The notes under the pieces are model-generated. The model ran no database searches, was not told the origin of the DNA, and saw only the letters and a list, made by a program, of their open reading frames with translations. Below, one piece after another: positions 1-7,358 of a stretch of 14,982 bases of DNA (position 1 is its first letter; each line of letters begins with the position of its first letter). The stretch is from an uncultured bacterium (GTDB lineage: Bacteria; Cyanobacteriota; Vampirovibrionia; Gastranaerophilales; Gastranaerophilaceae). Where the stretch lies: positions 1 to 14,982 of the forward strand of contig OMVC01000155.1 in NCBI GenBank assembly GCA_900314375.1, written 5' to 3'. The translations under genes were made by a program, and so were the position numbers.

Positions 1-323
1 AACAATTTATTATAATTTATATATATAAAATATAAAGATGTTATTATAGAAATAGTACTAAAAATAATATCACGTTTTGTAAATATTTCCTTATGTATTA
101 GTTTAATAGCTCCCTTTAGCGTCTTTAAATCAATGTATAATTTTGCAAGAGAAATAATAAACATAATCAATAGTGCAATAAGAATAATAAAAACGGCATC
201 TTCTTTTTGTGGCATGCTTAAAAAAGCCAAAAAAACCAGAGCAAAACTAAAGGATACCAACATTGTATATGCTAGTAAAATAAATACGAATATAAAATAT
301 AGTTTAAATAGTACATTTTTCAT
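1..323 (-). CDS. small multi-pass membrane protein, 3' part cut by window edge
   Basis: An open frame starts at ATG 323-321 and runs without a stop to base 1, giving 107 visible residues; the C-terminus lies outside the window. An in-frame TAA at 359-357 makes this the first ATG of the frame. The product begins MKNVLFKLYF and has three strongly hydrophobic stretches at about residues 5-36, 43-60 and 86-103. The first two are separated by a short polar turn (PQKED) and the last two by a basic segment (KTLKGAIKLIHKEIFTKRD). This is the pattern of a small inner-membrane protein. I recognise no family and assign no function. A TATAAT lies six bases before the ATG and no Shine-Dalgarno is visible, so the mRNA may be leaderless. 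The overlapping plus-strand frame at 133-336 is low-complexity and looks like its shadow. Confidence 0.7.
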   Translation of the reverse strand, partial: MKNVLFKLYFIFVFILLAYTMLVSFSFALVFLAFLSMPQKEDAVFIILIALLIMFIISLAKLYIDLKTLKGAIKLIHKEIFTKRDIIFSTISIITSLYFIYINYNKL

Positions 324-329
324 AATTTT

Positions 330-335
330 ATTATA
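330..335 (-). promoter_or_regulatory. -10 box for the membrane protein gene at 323
   Basis: TATAAT on the minus strand, with six bases (329-324) before the ATG. The expected transcription start falls on or next to the A of the ATG. There is no TG extension and no convincing -35. Confidence 0.45.
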
Positions 336-445
336 GTGTATATTAAAACTATTTGCTTAATAATATTTCCATATTACAAGAAATATTTATCTGTGTCAAT
401 ATAATACGACTTCAATCCAAACGACCCTGATTGGAAAGAGTTCTC

Positions 446-463
446 GGTAGACTGAAGTCTACC
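446..463. repeat. 18-bp palindrome
   Basis: GGTAGACT (446-453) and AGTCTACC (456-463) are perfect complements separated by GA. It lies 47 bases before a second palindrome, so both probably belong to one dispersed intergenic element. I cannot show further copies within this window. Confidence 0.55.
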
Positions 464-500
464 CTACTTGACTATTCCTCTACGCCTCTAATACAAAACC

Positions 501-533
501 TCACCCCAGCCCTCTCCTGATTTTAGGAGAGGG
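501..533. repeat. REP-like palindrome (CCCTCTCCT / AGGAGAGGG)
   Basis: CCCTCTCCT (510-518) and AGGAGAGGG (525-533) form a perfect 9-bp stem with a 6-base loop, preceded by TCACCCCAG (501-509). It closely resembles the repetitive extragenic palindrome with a CCTCACCC...CCCTCTCC...GGAGAGGG pattern seen between genes in many unrelated bacteria. No U-tract follows on the plus strand, so a terminator role is unlikely there. Confidence 0.6.
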
Positions 534-680
534 AATAAAAAACCGAAACAATTTTCAATTTTCCACTTTCACTTTTTCATTAAATAAAAAGCCTGCCCTC
601 TTGCCTTCCTGACCTCTGTGCTTCTGTAATAACAACCTGCACATCTGTTCCAAAATTTATACTAAAGAAAGGAGTATTTT

Positions 681-911
681 ATGGATACAATACTTTATTA
701 TTCCCCTGTAATCATCGTTGTTATGGTATTTCTGATACAACAACGAATAGTTGTGACCCCTGAACAATTAGAACGAAAACACCGAGAAATTTTAAGAGAT
801 ATCGAAGCTCGATTTGTAACCCTAAACAGTTACGAAGATATGAAATTAAGATTTTCCGAAATGCAGGAAAAAATAGATAAAATCTACGATTGTTTGATTA
901 TATCAAAATAA
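681..911 (+). CDS. small bitopic membrane protein, 76 aa, unknown function
   Basis: The start is well supported by GGAG at 671-674, six bases before the ATG. Residues 5-19 are a single hydrophobic helix. The rest (about 25-74) is charged, heptad-like and helical (EQLERKHREILRDIEARF, then a segment ending EMQEKIDKIYDCL), so one membrane anchor carries a probable coiled coil. No signal peptidase site and no catalytic motif are visible. The shape recalls small phage or envelope accessory proteins, but nothing identifies it and no phage genes are nearby. It stands alone behind a repeat-bearing gap, and its TAA ends one base before the stop codon of the convergent porin gene, leaving no room for a separate terminator. 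Confidence 0.7.
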   Translation: MDTILYYSPVIIVVMVFLIQQRIVVTPEQLERKHREILRDIEARFVTLNSYEDMKLRFSEMQEKIDKIYDCLIISK

Positions 912-912
912 A

Positions 913-2190
913 TTACAGAACAATTTGGGTAAATAGGATAATTCTTTGACTGTCTTTTTGTCCTTGATTTTCACAAAAAACGTAATTTAGAACAAGTTTT
1001 ATCGCTTGCCCTTTAATAAACCAATTTATACCTGCGGAATATTCTGTTTTACGATTATGTGAAGTCTTTCTGTCAGGATCAAATTGATCGACTCTTCCGA
1101 TTAGTTGGAGGTATGGTTTCACTTTCCAGCCCAAAGTGTATGCAAAACCGCTTGCTTTTGCGGTACTTAACGCGGCGGCGCCATTGTATCCGTCAGCTAT
1201 TGCAGCTTCAAAATTTGTCCATAATTGTTTGTGCTTATAGCCGACATAAACCGTTCCTACGTTATAATTAAACCGATTATGCCCCGAATTTAACCCGCCG
1301 CCAAGTGTTAACTTACCCAATTTGCCGTCTTTTGAACCGAACGGCTTTACATTTATCCAGCCTGTAAATTCAGCCCCTGGCATGCCGCTTGTAAAGTACC
1401 TGCCTGACGAACCGAACGCTAAACTGTAATCAACATAATTGTAGTTTCCGATAACCTTTATGGCGGTTGTTCGTAAGTTGCCGAAATTTCGTCCGATTTG
1501 CGAACGGCTTACAAATGGCAGTGTATAACTTGATGTTCCGCCTTCAATCCCGACTTGACCGCGAGAACGCCCAATTTGTATTCGGTGATTCGGAATTTTA
1601 TTATACGCAATATACGCATCACCCCAAAATGCGTCAAAATAATTCACTCCTTCTTTTACAACCGGTAAAAAACTTAATTTAAACTCATAATTAGGATTTT
1701 TTAGTTTCCCGAAGAAACCAACTTCCGTTGTCAGGTTATCGTATTTTGTTGCATATTTACGAGGTGCTAATATTGCGCTTATAGAGCCTCTATAGCCTCC
1801 AAAAAGCTGTAACTCTTTTATCGGGCCTTTTGAAAATTCGTGAGTTAATTCATCTTTTAGTAAAAATGACGGAACATCGGTTCTTGTTATATTGGTTTTA
1901 AGCAGTCTTGTGTATAATGATTCTTCAGTTGTTGAAGGTTCTTGTTTTTTGCCGATTTGCTCAAAGAGCTCAAATTCTTCTTCAACCCCGTCCGAAAAAT
2001 TATTATCATCAACGGTATTTGATGAGATGTTTTGTGCAGTACCATTATCAACACTATCCGTCACAAGATTTACTTCGTTTTCCTGCGGAGTATTCAAAAG
2101 CTCTTGAGTAATATATTCGTTTTCGGCTTTAGATAAGTTAGGGTACAATATTAAAGCTGAAATTAGTATCAGTTTAATAAATCTTTTCAT
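913..2190 (-). CDS. outer-membrane beta-barrel porin (Porin O/P-like)
   Basis: The 425-residue product starts with a clear Sec signal peptide: MKRF, a hydrophobic core to about residue 17, and likely cleavage after SKA-22. A low-complexity acidic Asn/Ser/Thr/Glu-rich linker (about 24-95) follows. The remainder is made of alternating amphipathic strands rich in Gly, Tyr and Asn. The end (QLIGRVDQFDPDR, then TEYSAGINWFIKGQAIKLVLNY) matches the closing strands of phosphate-selective Porin O/P barrels, which form passive outer-membrane channels for anions and small solutes. The substrate here cannot be told. The last residue is Leu; outer-membrane barrels usually end in Phe or Trp. The gene is divergent from the decarboxylase gene and has an extended -10 six bases before the ATG. 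An alginate-export-type or OprB-type barrel is a less likely alternative. Confidence 0.75.
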   Translation of the reverse strand: MKRFIKLILISALILYPNLSKAENEYITQELLNTPQENEVNLVTDSVDNGTAQNISSNTVDDNNFSDGVEEEFELFEQIGKKQEPSTTEESLYTRLLKTNITRTDVPSFLLKDELTHEFSKGPIKELQLFGGYRGSISAILAPRKYATKYDNLTTEVGFFGKLKNPNYEFKLSFLPVVKEGVNYFDAFWGDAYIAYNKIPNHRIQIGRSRGQVGIEGGTSSYTLPFVSRSQIGRNFGNLRTTAIKVIGNYNYVDYSLAFGSSGRYFTSGMPGAEFTGWINVKPFGSKDGKLGKLTLGGGLNSGHNRFNYNVGTVYVGYKHKQLWTNFEAAIADGYNGAAALSTAKASGFAYTLGWKVKPYLQLIGRVDQFDPDRKTSHNRKTEYSAGINWFIKGQAIKLVLNYVFCENQGQKDSQRIILFTQIVL

Positions 2191-2196
2191 TTCTTA

Positions 2197-2205
2197 ATTA
2201 TATCA
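2197..2205 (-). promoter_or_regulatory. extended -10 promoter of the porin gene
   Basis: TGATATAAT on the minus strand, with TATAAT at 2202-2197. Six bases separate it from the ATG at 2190 and there is no Shine-Dalgarno, so transcription should start at the initiation codon. No good -35 was found. Confidence 0.6.
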
Positions 2206-2212
2206 TGTTATT

Positions 2213-2244
2213 TTGTGGATTTCATAGTTTTTTTGTAGTATATC
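2213..2244 (+). promoter_or_regulatory. possible promoter of the decarboxylase gene
   Basis: TATATC at 2239-2244 ends seven bases before the ATG. An alternative reading is TTGTGG (2213-2218), a 17-base spacer and TAGTAT (2236-2241). No Shine-Dalgarno precedes the ATG. Only 61 bases separate the divergent starts, so the two promoters face each other. Confidence 0.35.
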
Positions 2245-2251
2245 TGTTGGT

Positions 2252-3679
2252 ATGCAAAATAAATTGAAGAACAACAAAAAAACAGAAATACATGCCCCGA
2301 TAGTTGAAGCTTTAAAAACAGCTTATGACCATCCGACTTATCAATTTCATATCCCCGGACATACTAAAGGTTTGGGAACATTAAGCGATTTTCGTAATCT
2401 TATCGGCAAAAAAGCTTTAAAAGTCGATACAACAGATGAATTTGATAATCTGGGAACATTAAACCCTGCAACAGGTCCTATAAAAGAAGCTCAAGAATTA
2501 GCAGCGGAAGCTTTCGGCGCCAAAAAAACATTTTTCTTATTAAACGGTTCTACTATCGGGAATTTAGCTATCGCTATGGGTTTAACCAAACAAGGACAGA
2601 AAGTTATTGTAAACAGAAATTGTCACCGTTCTATATTAACCGGTTTAATTATATCAGGAGCGGAACCGTTGTGGGTTTTGCCTGAAAAATTTAGCGATTG
2701 GGGTTTGTGGGGTAATATTAAAGCAGAAGATGTTGAAAAACTTTTAAAAGAAAATGATAATGTTTCGCTTGTTTGGATAACAAATCCGACTTATGAGGGT
2801 GTTGTATCAGATGTGAAAGCAATTGCTGATATCTGTAAAAAGTATGATGTTCCGCTGATTGTTGATGAAGCACACGGATGTTTGTGGAATTTCAATACTA
2901 AATTGCCTGAAACATCTTTAAATTTGGGAGCGGATATTGTTGTTCATTCTCTGCATAAAACAGGCGGAAGTATGAGCCAATCTTCAATGCTTCATATCAG
3001 TAAAAATTCAAAGATTAACGCAGAAGATGTTGAACGCTCACTAACTTTATTACATACAACAAGTCCTTCTTTAATGCTTTTAGGGAGTCTAGATGCTTCA
3101 AGAGCAAATTTGCAGAGTTCAAGAGGTCAAAGACAATTAAACCGCGCAATACAAAATGCAAAATATTTGCGTTCTGAAATAGACAAAATGGAGCATATTC
3201 ATCAGTTAAAATCAGATTTCGGATATAAAACTGATGTAACAAAGATTTTTATAAAAGCCGACGGTTTGTCCGGTAAACGTTTAGAATCGATTTTAGAAAT
3301 AGATTTCGGCATAGAAGTCGAAAGCGCAAGTGATGCGGGAGTTTTGATTTTAAGTAATATCGGCAATAAGCGCTCTGATTTTGAATACTTGGCAAATTGT
3401 CTGCATAAAATTGATGAACATGATTATAAAGACATTTATTATCTTGAAAACAAAAAACACATGCCTATGTTAACGCCGATTATAAAGAAAAATTTGCGCG
3501 AAGCATATTTTTCACCAAAAGAAATTATCCCGAAAGAACGAGCAGTAGGCAGATTGTCAGGCGAAGTTGTTGCGGAATGTCCTCCGGGAATTTCTATATT
3601 GCTACCGGGAGAACTTATAACAGAGGCTCATCTACCGTATTTGACGGATTATGAGACGATTGAAGTTATAAAAGAGTAA
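2252..3679 (+). CDS. PLP-dependent Orn/Lys/Arg decarboxylase, short form
   Basis: The protein is a fold-I pyridoxal-phosphate decarboxylase that removes CO2 from a basic amino acid (arginine, lysine or ornithine), giving agmatine, cadaverine or putrescine. Visible landmarks are FHIPGHTKG (32-40), the phosphate-binding GST-GN segment (99-104), the stacking His in NCHRS (His125), DEAHG (205-209) with the Asp that pairs with the cofactor nitrogen, and HSLHKTGG (232-239) with the Schiff-base lysine at Lys236. The family C-terminal signature ECPPGISILLPGE lies near 442-454. At 475 residues it matches the short Bacillus and cyanobacterial SpeA/YaaO-type enzymes, which lack the N-terminal wing domain of the long inducible E. 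coli forms. Substrate cannot be fixed from sequence; arginine is the favoured guess because short forms often supply polyamine synthesis. The gene is monocistronic. Confidence 0.9.
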   Translation: MQNKLKNNKKTEIHAPIVEALKTAYDHPTYQFHIPGHTKGLGTLSDFRNLIGKKALKVDTTDEFDNLGTLNPATGPIKEAQELAAEAFGAKKTFFLLNGSTIGNLAIAMGLTKQGQKVIVNRNCHRSILTGLIISGAEPLWVLPEKFSDWGLWGNIKAEDVEKLLKENDNVSLVWITNPTYEGVVSDVKAIADICKKYDVPLIVDEAHGCLWNFNTKLPETSLNLGADIVVHSLHKTGGSMSQSSMLHISKNSKINAEDVERSLTLLHTTSPSLMLLGSLDASRANLQSSRGQRQLNRAIQNAKYLRSEIDKMEHIHQLKSDFGYKTDVTKIFIKADGLSGKRLESILEIDFGIEVESASDAGVLILSNIGNKRSDFEYLANCLHKIDEHDYKDIYYLENKKHMPMLTPIIKKNLREAYFSPKEIIPKERAVGRLSGEVVAECPPGISILLPGELITEAHLPYLTDYETIEVIKE

Positions 3680-3735
3680 GGTTATTTGCAAATTTTTGTA
3701 TGTGTAACAATATGTTAAATGAGAATAAAAATTAC

Positions 3736-3760
3736 GCAATAAAATTTTATTGCTGTATTT
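3736..3760 (+). terminator. weak palindrome, possible terminator of the decarboxylase gene
   Basis: GCAATAAAATTTTATTGC (3736-3753) is a perfect 18-bp palindrome that can fold as a 7-bp stem with an AATT loop, followed by TGTATTT. The stem is AT-rich and the U-tract is interrupted, so termination would be inefficient. Confidence 0.35.
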
Positions 3761-3800
3761 ATTATATAGTGAATAGTGTAGTGAAAACAGGTATTATTTT

Positions 3801-4724
3801 ATGTTAGACCAAGATGATTATTTAAATAGGGCAATTGGTGCCGGTGTCGGGTATGCAACTTATAACGTTGCGCAAAAAATGACGAAAAAATATGTACGTC
3901 AACCTTATGCAAAAGTGGTAATGAAGCCATTGAAGCATGGTTTTAACTCATCAGAAAAAGGAACAATAAAAAATGCCGTTTTACAAGCTTTTGATGGCAT
4001 TGGTTTAAAAAATCGCGGTGTCGTTCTCAATAATGTTACGACAGAGAATGTGCAAAAAATTAATACGGAATTCAATAAAAAAATTATGCAAATTATAGAA
4101 AATATGTTGCATAAATTGGGTTATAGTGAAAAAATGATTACGCTTCAAAAAGCAACCGTTGATCGAATTATGAAAAAGGATAAGAATATATTTAAGGCAT
4201 TGCAAATTGCTGCAGATGGTGAAAATGCTTTTTATCATCCTTTTAGTAAAACGATAAATATAAATTTAAACAAAATGCCTGCTGCTGCGTTTCATGAAAT
4301 GGGGCATGCATTAAATAATACCGATAAATATACAAGAATTTTGGCTTATGGCAGACATCCGCTTGCAATGTTGGTTCCTCCTCTAATTTTAGCGGTTGGG
4401 TTGTTGAAAAATAAAAAACAGGAAGGCGAAGCGCCAAAAGATAATCTTGATAAAACAGGTGATTTTATAAAAAATAATGCAGGGAAATTAACCTTTGCGG
4501 CATTAGTTCCAACAATAGCAGAAGAAGGTTTGGCAAGTGTTCGCGGTTCAAAGATGGCAAAACCTTTATTATCAAAAGAATTACTTAAAAATTTTAATAA
4601 TTGTCATTTAAGAGCATTGAGTACCTATGTATTAGGGGCAACAATGGTTGCATTATCGGTAAGACTGGCAATTGCTGTTCGTGATGCTATTATGACAAAT
4701 AAAAATAAAGAAGCACAAGTTTAG
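3801..4724 (+). CDS. putative membrane zinc metallopeptidase (HEMGH), 307 aa
   Basis: HEMGH at 165-169 in the context AAAFHEMGHALNN is a textbook gluzincin HExxH site, with His165 and His169 as zinc ligands and Glu166 as catalytic base. AEEGLAS (240-246) could supply the third ligand (Glu241 or Glu242) in an ExxA arrangement like that of M48-type enzymes. Hydrophobic stretches follow the site at about 187-202, 229-240 and 275-294, so the catalytic helix sits beside membrane segments. The N-terminal 130 residues are basic and helical, with a small-residue-rich start (AIGAGVGYATYNVA) but no cleavable signal peptide. I cannot place it in a named family; a resemblance to M48 or YugP-type membrane proteases is inference. 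A TATAGT at 3765-3770 could be its -10; the Shine-Dalgarno (CAGG, 3788-3791) is weak. It is convergent with the next gene, with 27 bases between the stops. Confidence 0.7.
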   Translation: MLDQDDYLNRAIGAGVGYATYNVAQKMTKKYVRQPYAKVVMKPLKHGFNSSEKGTIKNAVLQAFDGIGLKNRGVVLNNVTTENVQKINTEFNKKIMQIIENMLHKLGYSEKMITLQKATVDRIMKKDKNIFKALQIAADGENAFYHPFSKTININLNKMPAAAFHEMGHALNNTDKYTRILAYGRHPLAMLVPPLILAVGLLKNKKQEGEAPKDNLDKTGDFIKNNAGKLTFAALVPTIAEEGLASVRGSKMAKPLLSKELLKNFNNCHLRALSTYVLGATMVALSVRLAIAVRDAIMTNKNKEAQV

Positions 4725-4751
4725 TACAATATGTATCAGGCTATATGTTTT

Positions 4752-6380
4752 TTAGCTCTCTTTGTCTTTAAATTCTGTACCGCCGACAATGCGAAGTCTT
4801 AAATGGCGATTTTCGCCTTCTCCGACAGAAGTTGATTCAAGGTTATGCTGTTCTGCCAGCTCGTGTTGAAGTTTTCGTATTTGTTGGTTTTGCGGTTTTA
4901 ATTCAATATCTTTTACAACCCCTGTCAGAATTTTTTCAATAGCGGCTTTTGCTTCGTCCAGTGCGCTTTCTGTTATGTCATAAAAAGTTTGAGTTTCGTT
5001 CATTTCTGCAATATCAAGCGCCTGTTTAATAATTTTTTGTATTTGCGCCATTGAATTTGTTTTTACATAAAATATCTGCAGTCTGTCTTTTTCTGCTGTA
5101 GAAAGAACTTTTGCTCCGCCTTTTACAAAGTTTTTGTGTGCAATTACTATATCGGCATCATCAATGTTTCTTGTTATTTCTGCATTCAAATCAAGACGTT
5201 CGATTACTTTTTCCGCAATACTTCTTGATACGGCATAAAGATATATCTTTTTGAATTTTTTTACATCTTCAACATATTTTTGTCTTGAGAAGCTGAATTT
5301 TAAGCTTTCCGGATGTTCAATCGTATTGTCAAGCTTATTGATTTTATCAATAACATTTGGAACTTTTGTATTTGAAATCGGTGCGGGAGCGGTAAATTCG
5401 TAAGTTTTATCAACTTTTCTAATCTCCGGCTTAATCGGCCATCCTCTCAATATATAATCTACCGCTTCCGCTGTATCTTTATATACGGCTAAAGTATTTC
5501 TGTCTAATATCTCGATAACAATATCAAATGTCGGTTGTTTTTCACGTTCCAGAACGGTTTTTTGAGATGCTCTGCGTTTTGCTTCATCATCTCCCAATGT
5601 AACAGACTGAATACCTCCGACCAAATCCGATAGTGTCGGGTTTTTGATAAGGTTTTCTAAAGTGTTACCATGAGCGGTTGCAATAAGCATTACCCCGCGC
5701 TCTGCAATAGTACGGGCAGCTTGAGCTTCTTCTTCCGTTCCGATTTCATCAACTATTATGACTTCAGGCGTGTGGTTTTCGACTGCCTCAATCATAATAT
5801 CTTTTTGAAATTCAGGTTGTCTAACCTGCATTCTTCTGGCATGACCGACTGCAGGATGCGGCACATCTCCGTCCCCTGCAATTTCGTTTGATGTGTCGAC
5901 GATAACCACACGTTTTGCAAGTTCGTCGGCTACCAAACGTGAAATTTCTCTCAATTTTGTTGTTTTTCCGACTCCCGGACGCCCTAAAAACAGAATACTT
6001 TTATTTTGTAAACATATATCTTTTATGCAGGAAATAGTGCCCGTTACAACACGCCCGATACGGCAGGTTAGCCCGACAATTTTTCCTTGCCTGTTACGGA
6101 TTGCAGAAATTCTGTGCAACGTTCCTGCAATACCTGAACGATTGTCGGAAGTAAATTCTTGTACTCGCGAAGTTATAAACTCAATATCTTCATCTGTAAC
6201 ATCAGGGGCTTGTAAATATTCAATATGACCGTCAGAATGGCGTATTTCAGGAACTCTGCCTAAATCAACCACGATTTCTATTGCATCGTCCATATTCTGA
6301 TAATTAATGCACTCACGAATCTTCTGTGGTAAAATTTCTACCAATTTGTCCAAATCGTTTTGGAATTGCAGGTTGCTCAT
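4752..6380 (-). CDS. AAA ATPase with C-terminal R3H domain (Ycf45-like)
   Basis: Numbering follows the longer frame from 6392; subtract four for the preferred start. A P-loop ATPase core holds Walker A GRPGVGKTT (137-145), Walker B EVIIVDEIG (210-218) and a sensor-like TAHGN (239-243). It is of the type shared by SpoIIIAA and secretion ATPases. A variable middle region follows, then near the C-terminus an R3H single-stranded nucleic-acid-binding motif, RKLQH (Arg506, His510). This ATPase-plus-R3H architecture is that of Ycf45, conserved in cyanobacteria and some plastids; its role is not established, and a nucleic-acid-remodelling function is inference. The frame could open at GTG 6392, but that codon lies inside the Shine-Dalgarno AAAGGTGG, so ATG 6380 (542 aa) is preferred. 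The gene has its own extended -10 promoter and is the best lineage marker in the window. Confidence 0.85.
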   Translation of the reverse strand: MSNLQFQNDLDKLVEILPQKIRECINYQNMDDAIEIVVDLGRVPEIRHSDGHIEYLQAPDVTDEDIEFITSRVQEFTSDNRSGIAGTLHRISAIRNRQGKIVGLTCRIGRVVTGTISCIKDICLQNKSILFLGRPGVGKTTKLREISRLVADELAKRVVIVDTSNEIAGDGDVPHPAVGHARRMQVRQPEFQKDIMIEAVENHTPEVIIVDEIGTEEEAQAARTIAERGVMLIATAHGNTLENLIKNPTLSDLVGGIQSVTLGDDEAKRRASQKTVLEREKQPTFDIVIEILDRNTLAVYKDTAEAVDYILRGWPIKPEIRKVDKTYEFTAPAPISNTKVPNVIDKINKLDNTIEHPESLKFSFSRQKYVEDVKKFKKIYLYAVSRSIAEKVIERLDLNAEITRNIDDADIVIAHKNFVKGGAKVLSTAEKDRLQIFYVKTNSMAQIQKIIKQALDIAEMNETQTFYDITESALDEAKAAIEKILTGVVKDIELKPQNQQIRKLQHELAEQHNLESTSVGEGENRHLRLRIVGGTEFKDKES

Positions 6381-6388
6381 ATATATCG

Positions 6389-6397
6389 CCACCTTTC
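6389..6397 (-). promoter_or_regulatory. Shine-Dalgarno that decides the start of the R3H-AAA gene
   Basis: GAAAGGTGG on the minus strand lies eight bases before ATG 6380. The alternative GTG start at 6392-6390 overlaps it and has no site of its own, so it is rejected. Confidence 0.75.
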
Positions 6398-6404
6398 TAT
6401 TTTG

Positions 6405-6413
6405 ATTATATCA
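6405..6413 (-). promoter_or_regulatory. extended -10 promoter of the R3H-AAA gene
   Basis: TGATATAAT on the minus strand, with TATAAT at 6410-6405. The expected start near 6398 gives an 18-base leader that just contains the Shine-Dalgarno. Confidence 0.65.
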
Positions 6414-6680
6414 AAATATTTGAGGGTAATTACAAGCGTTTTGTCCGGATGTATATCTTCTATATATATTATAATACATGTAACGACAAGTTTTCTATAT
6501 TTCTTAAATTTTTAATATAAATATTTAACAAAAATTTACATAATAAATGTAGTTAGAAATGTGTAAAATCAACACTTTTCATTTTTAAAAATGATAAAAA
6601 AATGACAAACTCAATCGAAAGATTGAACTTTAAAAATTTGCTTTACAATCCGAAATATGATTACTGAATATATTAAGTTT
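6414..6680. other. AT-rich gap between divergent R3H-AAA and menG/ubiE genes
   Basis: No coding frame was found in this very AT-rich stretch. It holds a perfect 16-bp palindrome, TCATTTTTAAAAATGA (6579-6594), and a small hairpin, TCAATC-GAAA-GATTGA (6611-6626), whose GAAA loop is of the stable GNRA type. Neither is followed by a U-tract, and no role can be assigned. Confidence 0.5.
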
Positions 6681-6689
6681 TGTTATAAT
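6681..6689 (+). promoter_or_regulatory. extended -10 promoter of menG/ubiE
   Basis: TGTTATAAT ends nine bases before the ATG. There is no -35 and no Shine-Dalgarno; the leader would be only about three bases. Confidence 0.6.
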
Positions 6690-6698
6690 AAATAAACT

Positions 6699-7358
6699 AT
6701 GCAAGATAAAAATCCTTTAAAAATCTCCGAAATGTTTGATGAAATCGCATCATATTATGATTATATGAACAATATAATCTCTTTTGGCAGTCACTATATT
6801 ATAAAACTTTTTGCGCTAAAACAGCTTGAACTTCGCGAAAATATGATGATATTGGATGCCTGCTGCGGAACGGGTGATTTTGTGCGTATTTTAAGCAAAA
6901 GCGGATTGCGTGTTATCGGTTTGGATTTTTCAAAAGAAATGATAAAAATTGCAAAATCGAAAAATCCGCATGGTGTTTTTATACAAGGTGATGTTACGGA
7001 TTTAGCTTTTGGTGAAAATGAGTTCGATGTCATTACAATAGGCTTTGGGCTTCGTAATGTCGAAAACAGACAAAAAGCTTTGGAAGAAATTTATCGTGTT
7101 TTAAAACCAAACGGTCAATTTTTACATCTTGATTTCGGCGAACATAATTTTTTAAGTAAAATTTTTGATTTTATTGTGCCTTATATCGTAAAATTTTGCA
7201 AAAAAAAATCTTCGAATTACGAATATCTCATAAATACTAAAAATGAATACCCGCAACCCGATGAAATAATTGAAGAATTTGAAAATGCAGGTTTCAAATT
7301 TGTCAAGCGAAAAGATTTTTTCTTTGGTGCAATATCTGTTCAGATTATGCAAAAATAA
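6699..7358 (+). CDS. ubiE: demethylmenaquinone methyltransferase (MenG/UbiE)
   Basis: This SAM-dependent methyltransferase performs the C-methylation step of menaquinone (or ubiquinone) synthesis at the membrane. Family hallmarks are the N-terminal MFDEIASYYDYMNNIISFG (12-30), the SAM-binding motif LDACCGTGD (52-60), the acidic motif-I partner in GLDFSKEM (74-81), the diagnostic GFGLRN (115-120) and LKPNGQFLHLDFG (135-147). Its 219 residues are slightly short of the usual 230-250, mainly at the C-terminus. With no aerobic ubiquinone genes here and an anaerobe-like setting, menaquinone is the likelier product. The gene is monocistronic, and its TAA directly abuts the stop codon of the convergent dehydrogenase fragment. 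Start ATG 6699 follows an extended -10 with no ribosome site. Confidence 0.88.
   Translation: MQDKNPLKISEMFDEIASYYDYMNNIISFGSHYIIKLFALKQLELRENMMILDACCGTGDFVRILSKSGLRVIGLDFSKEMIKIAKSKNPHGVFIQGDVTDLAFGENEFDVITIGFGLRNVENRQKALEEIYRVLKPNGQFLHLDFGEHNFLSKIFDFIVPYIVKFCKKKSSNYEYLINTKNEYPQPDEIIEEFENAGFKFVKRKDFFFGAISVQIMQK

Larger units (their letters stand above)
324..680. other. non-coding gap with two palindromic repeats
   Basis: This 357-base gap between divergent genes holds no credible coding frame. Its middle (about 420-535) is richer in G+C than its flanks and contains the two palindromes listed separately. The right part (541-660) is pyrimidine-rich on the plus strand and shows no clear structure. 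A possible weak promoter for the gene at 681 is TTGCCT (601-606), an 18-base spacer and TGTAAT (625-630). Confidence 0.6.

Noticed and set aside
133..336. 67-codon plus-strand frame
   Set aside because: Low-complexity Lys/Ile/Asn product without a ribosome site; it is antisense to a better minus-strand membrane-protein frame.
5893..6228. 111-codon plus-strand frame
   Set aside because: Lies opposite the ATPase core of the R3H-AAA gene; its sequence is a shadow of that gene.
6381..6392. GTG start at 6392 for the R3H-AAA gene
   Set aside because: The GTG is part of the Shine-Dalgarno AAAGGTGG that serves ATG 6380.
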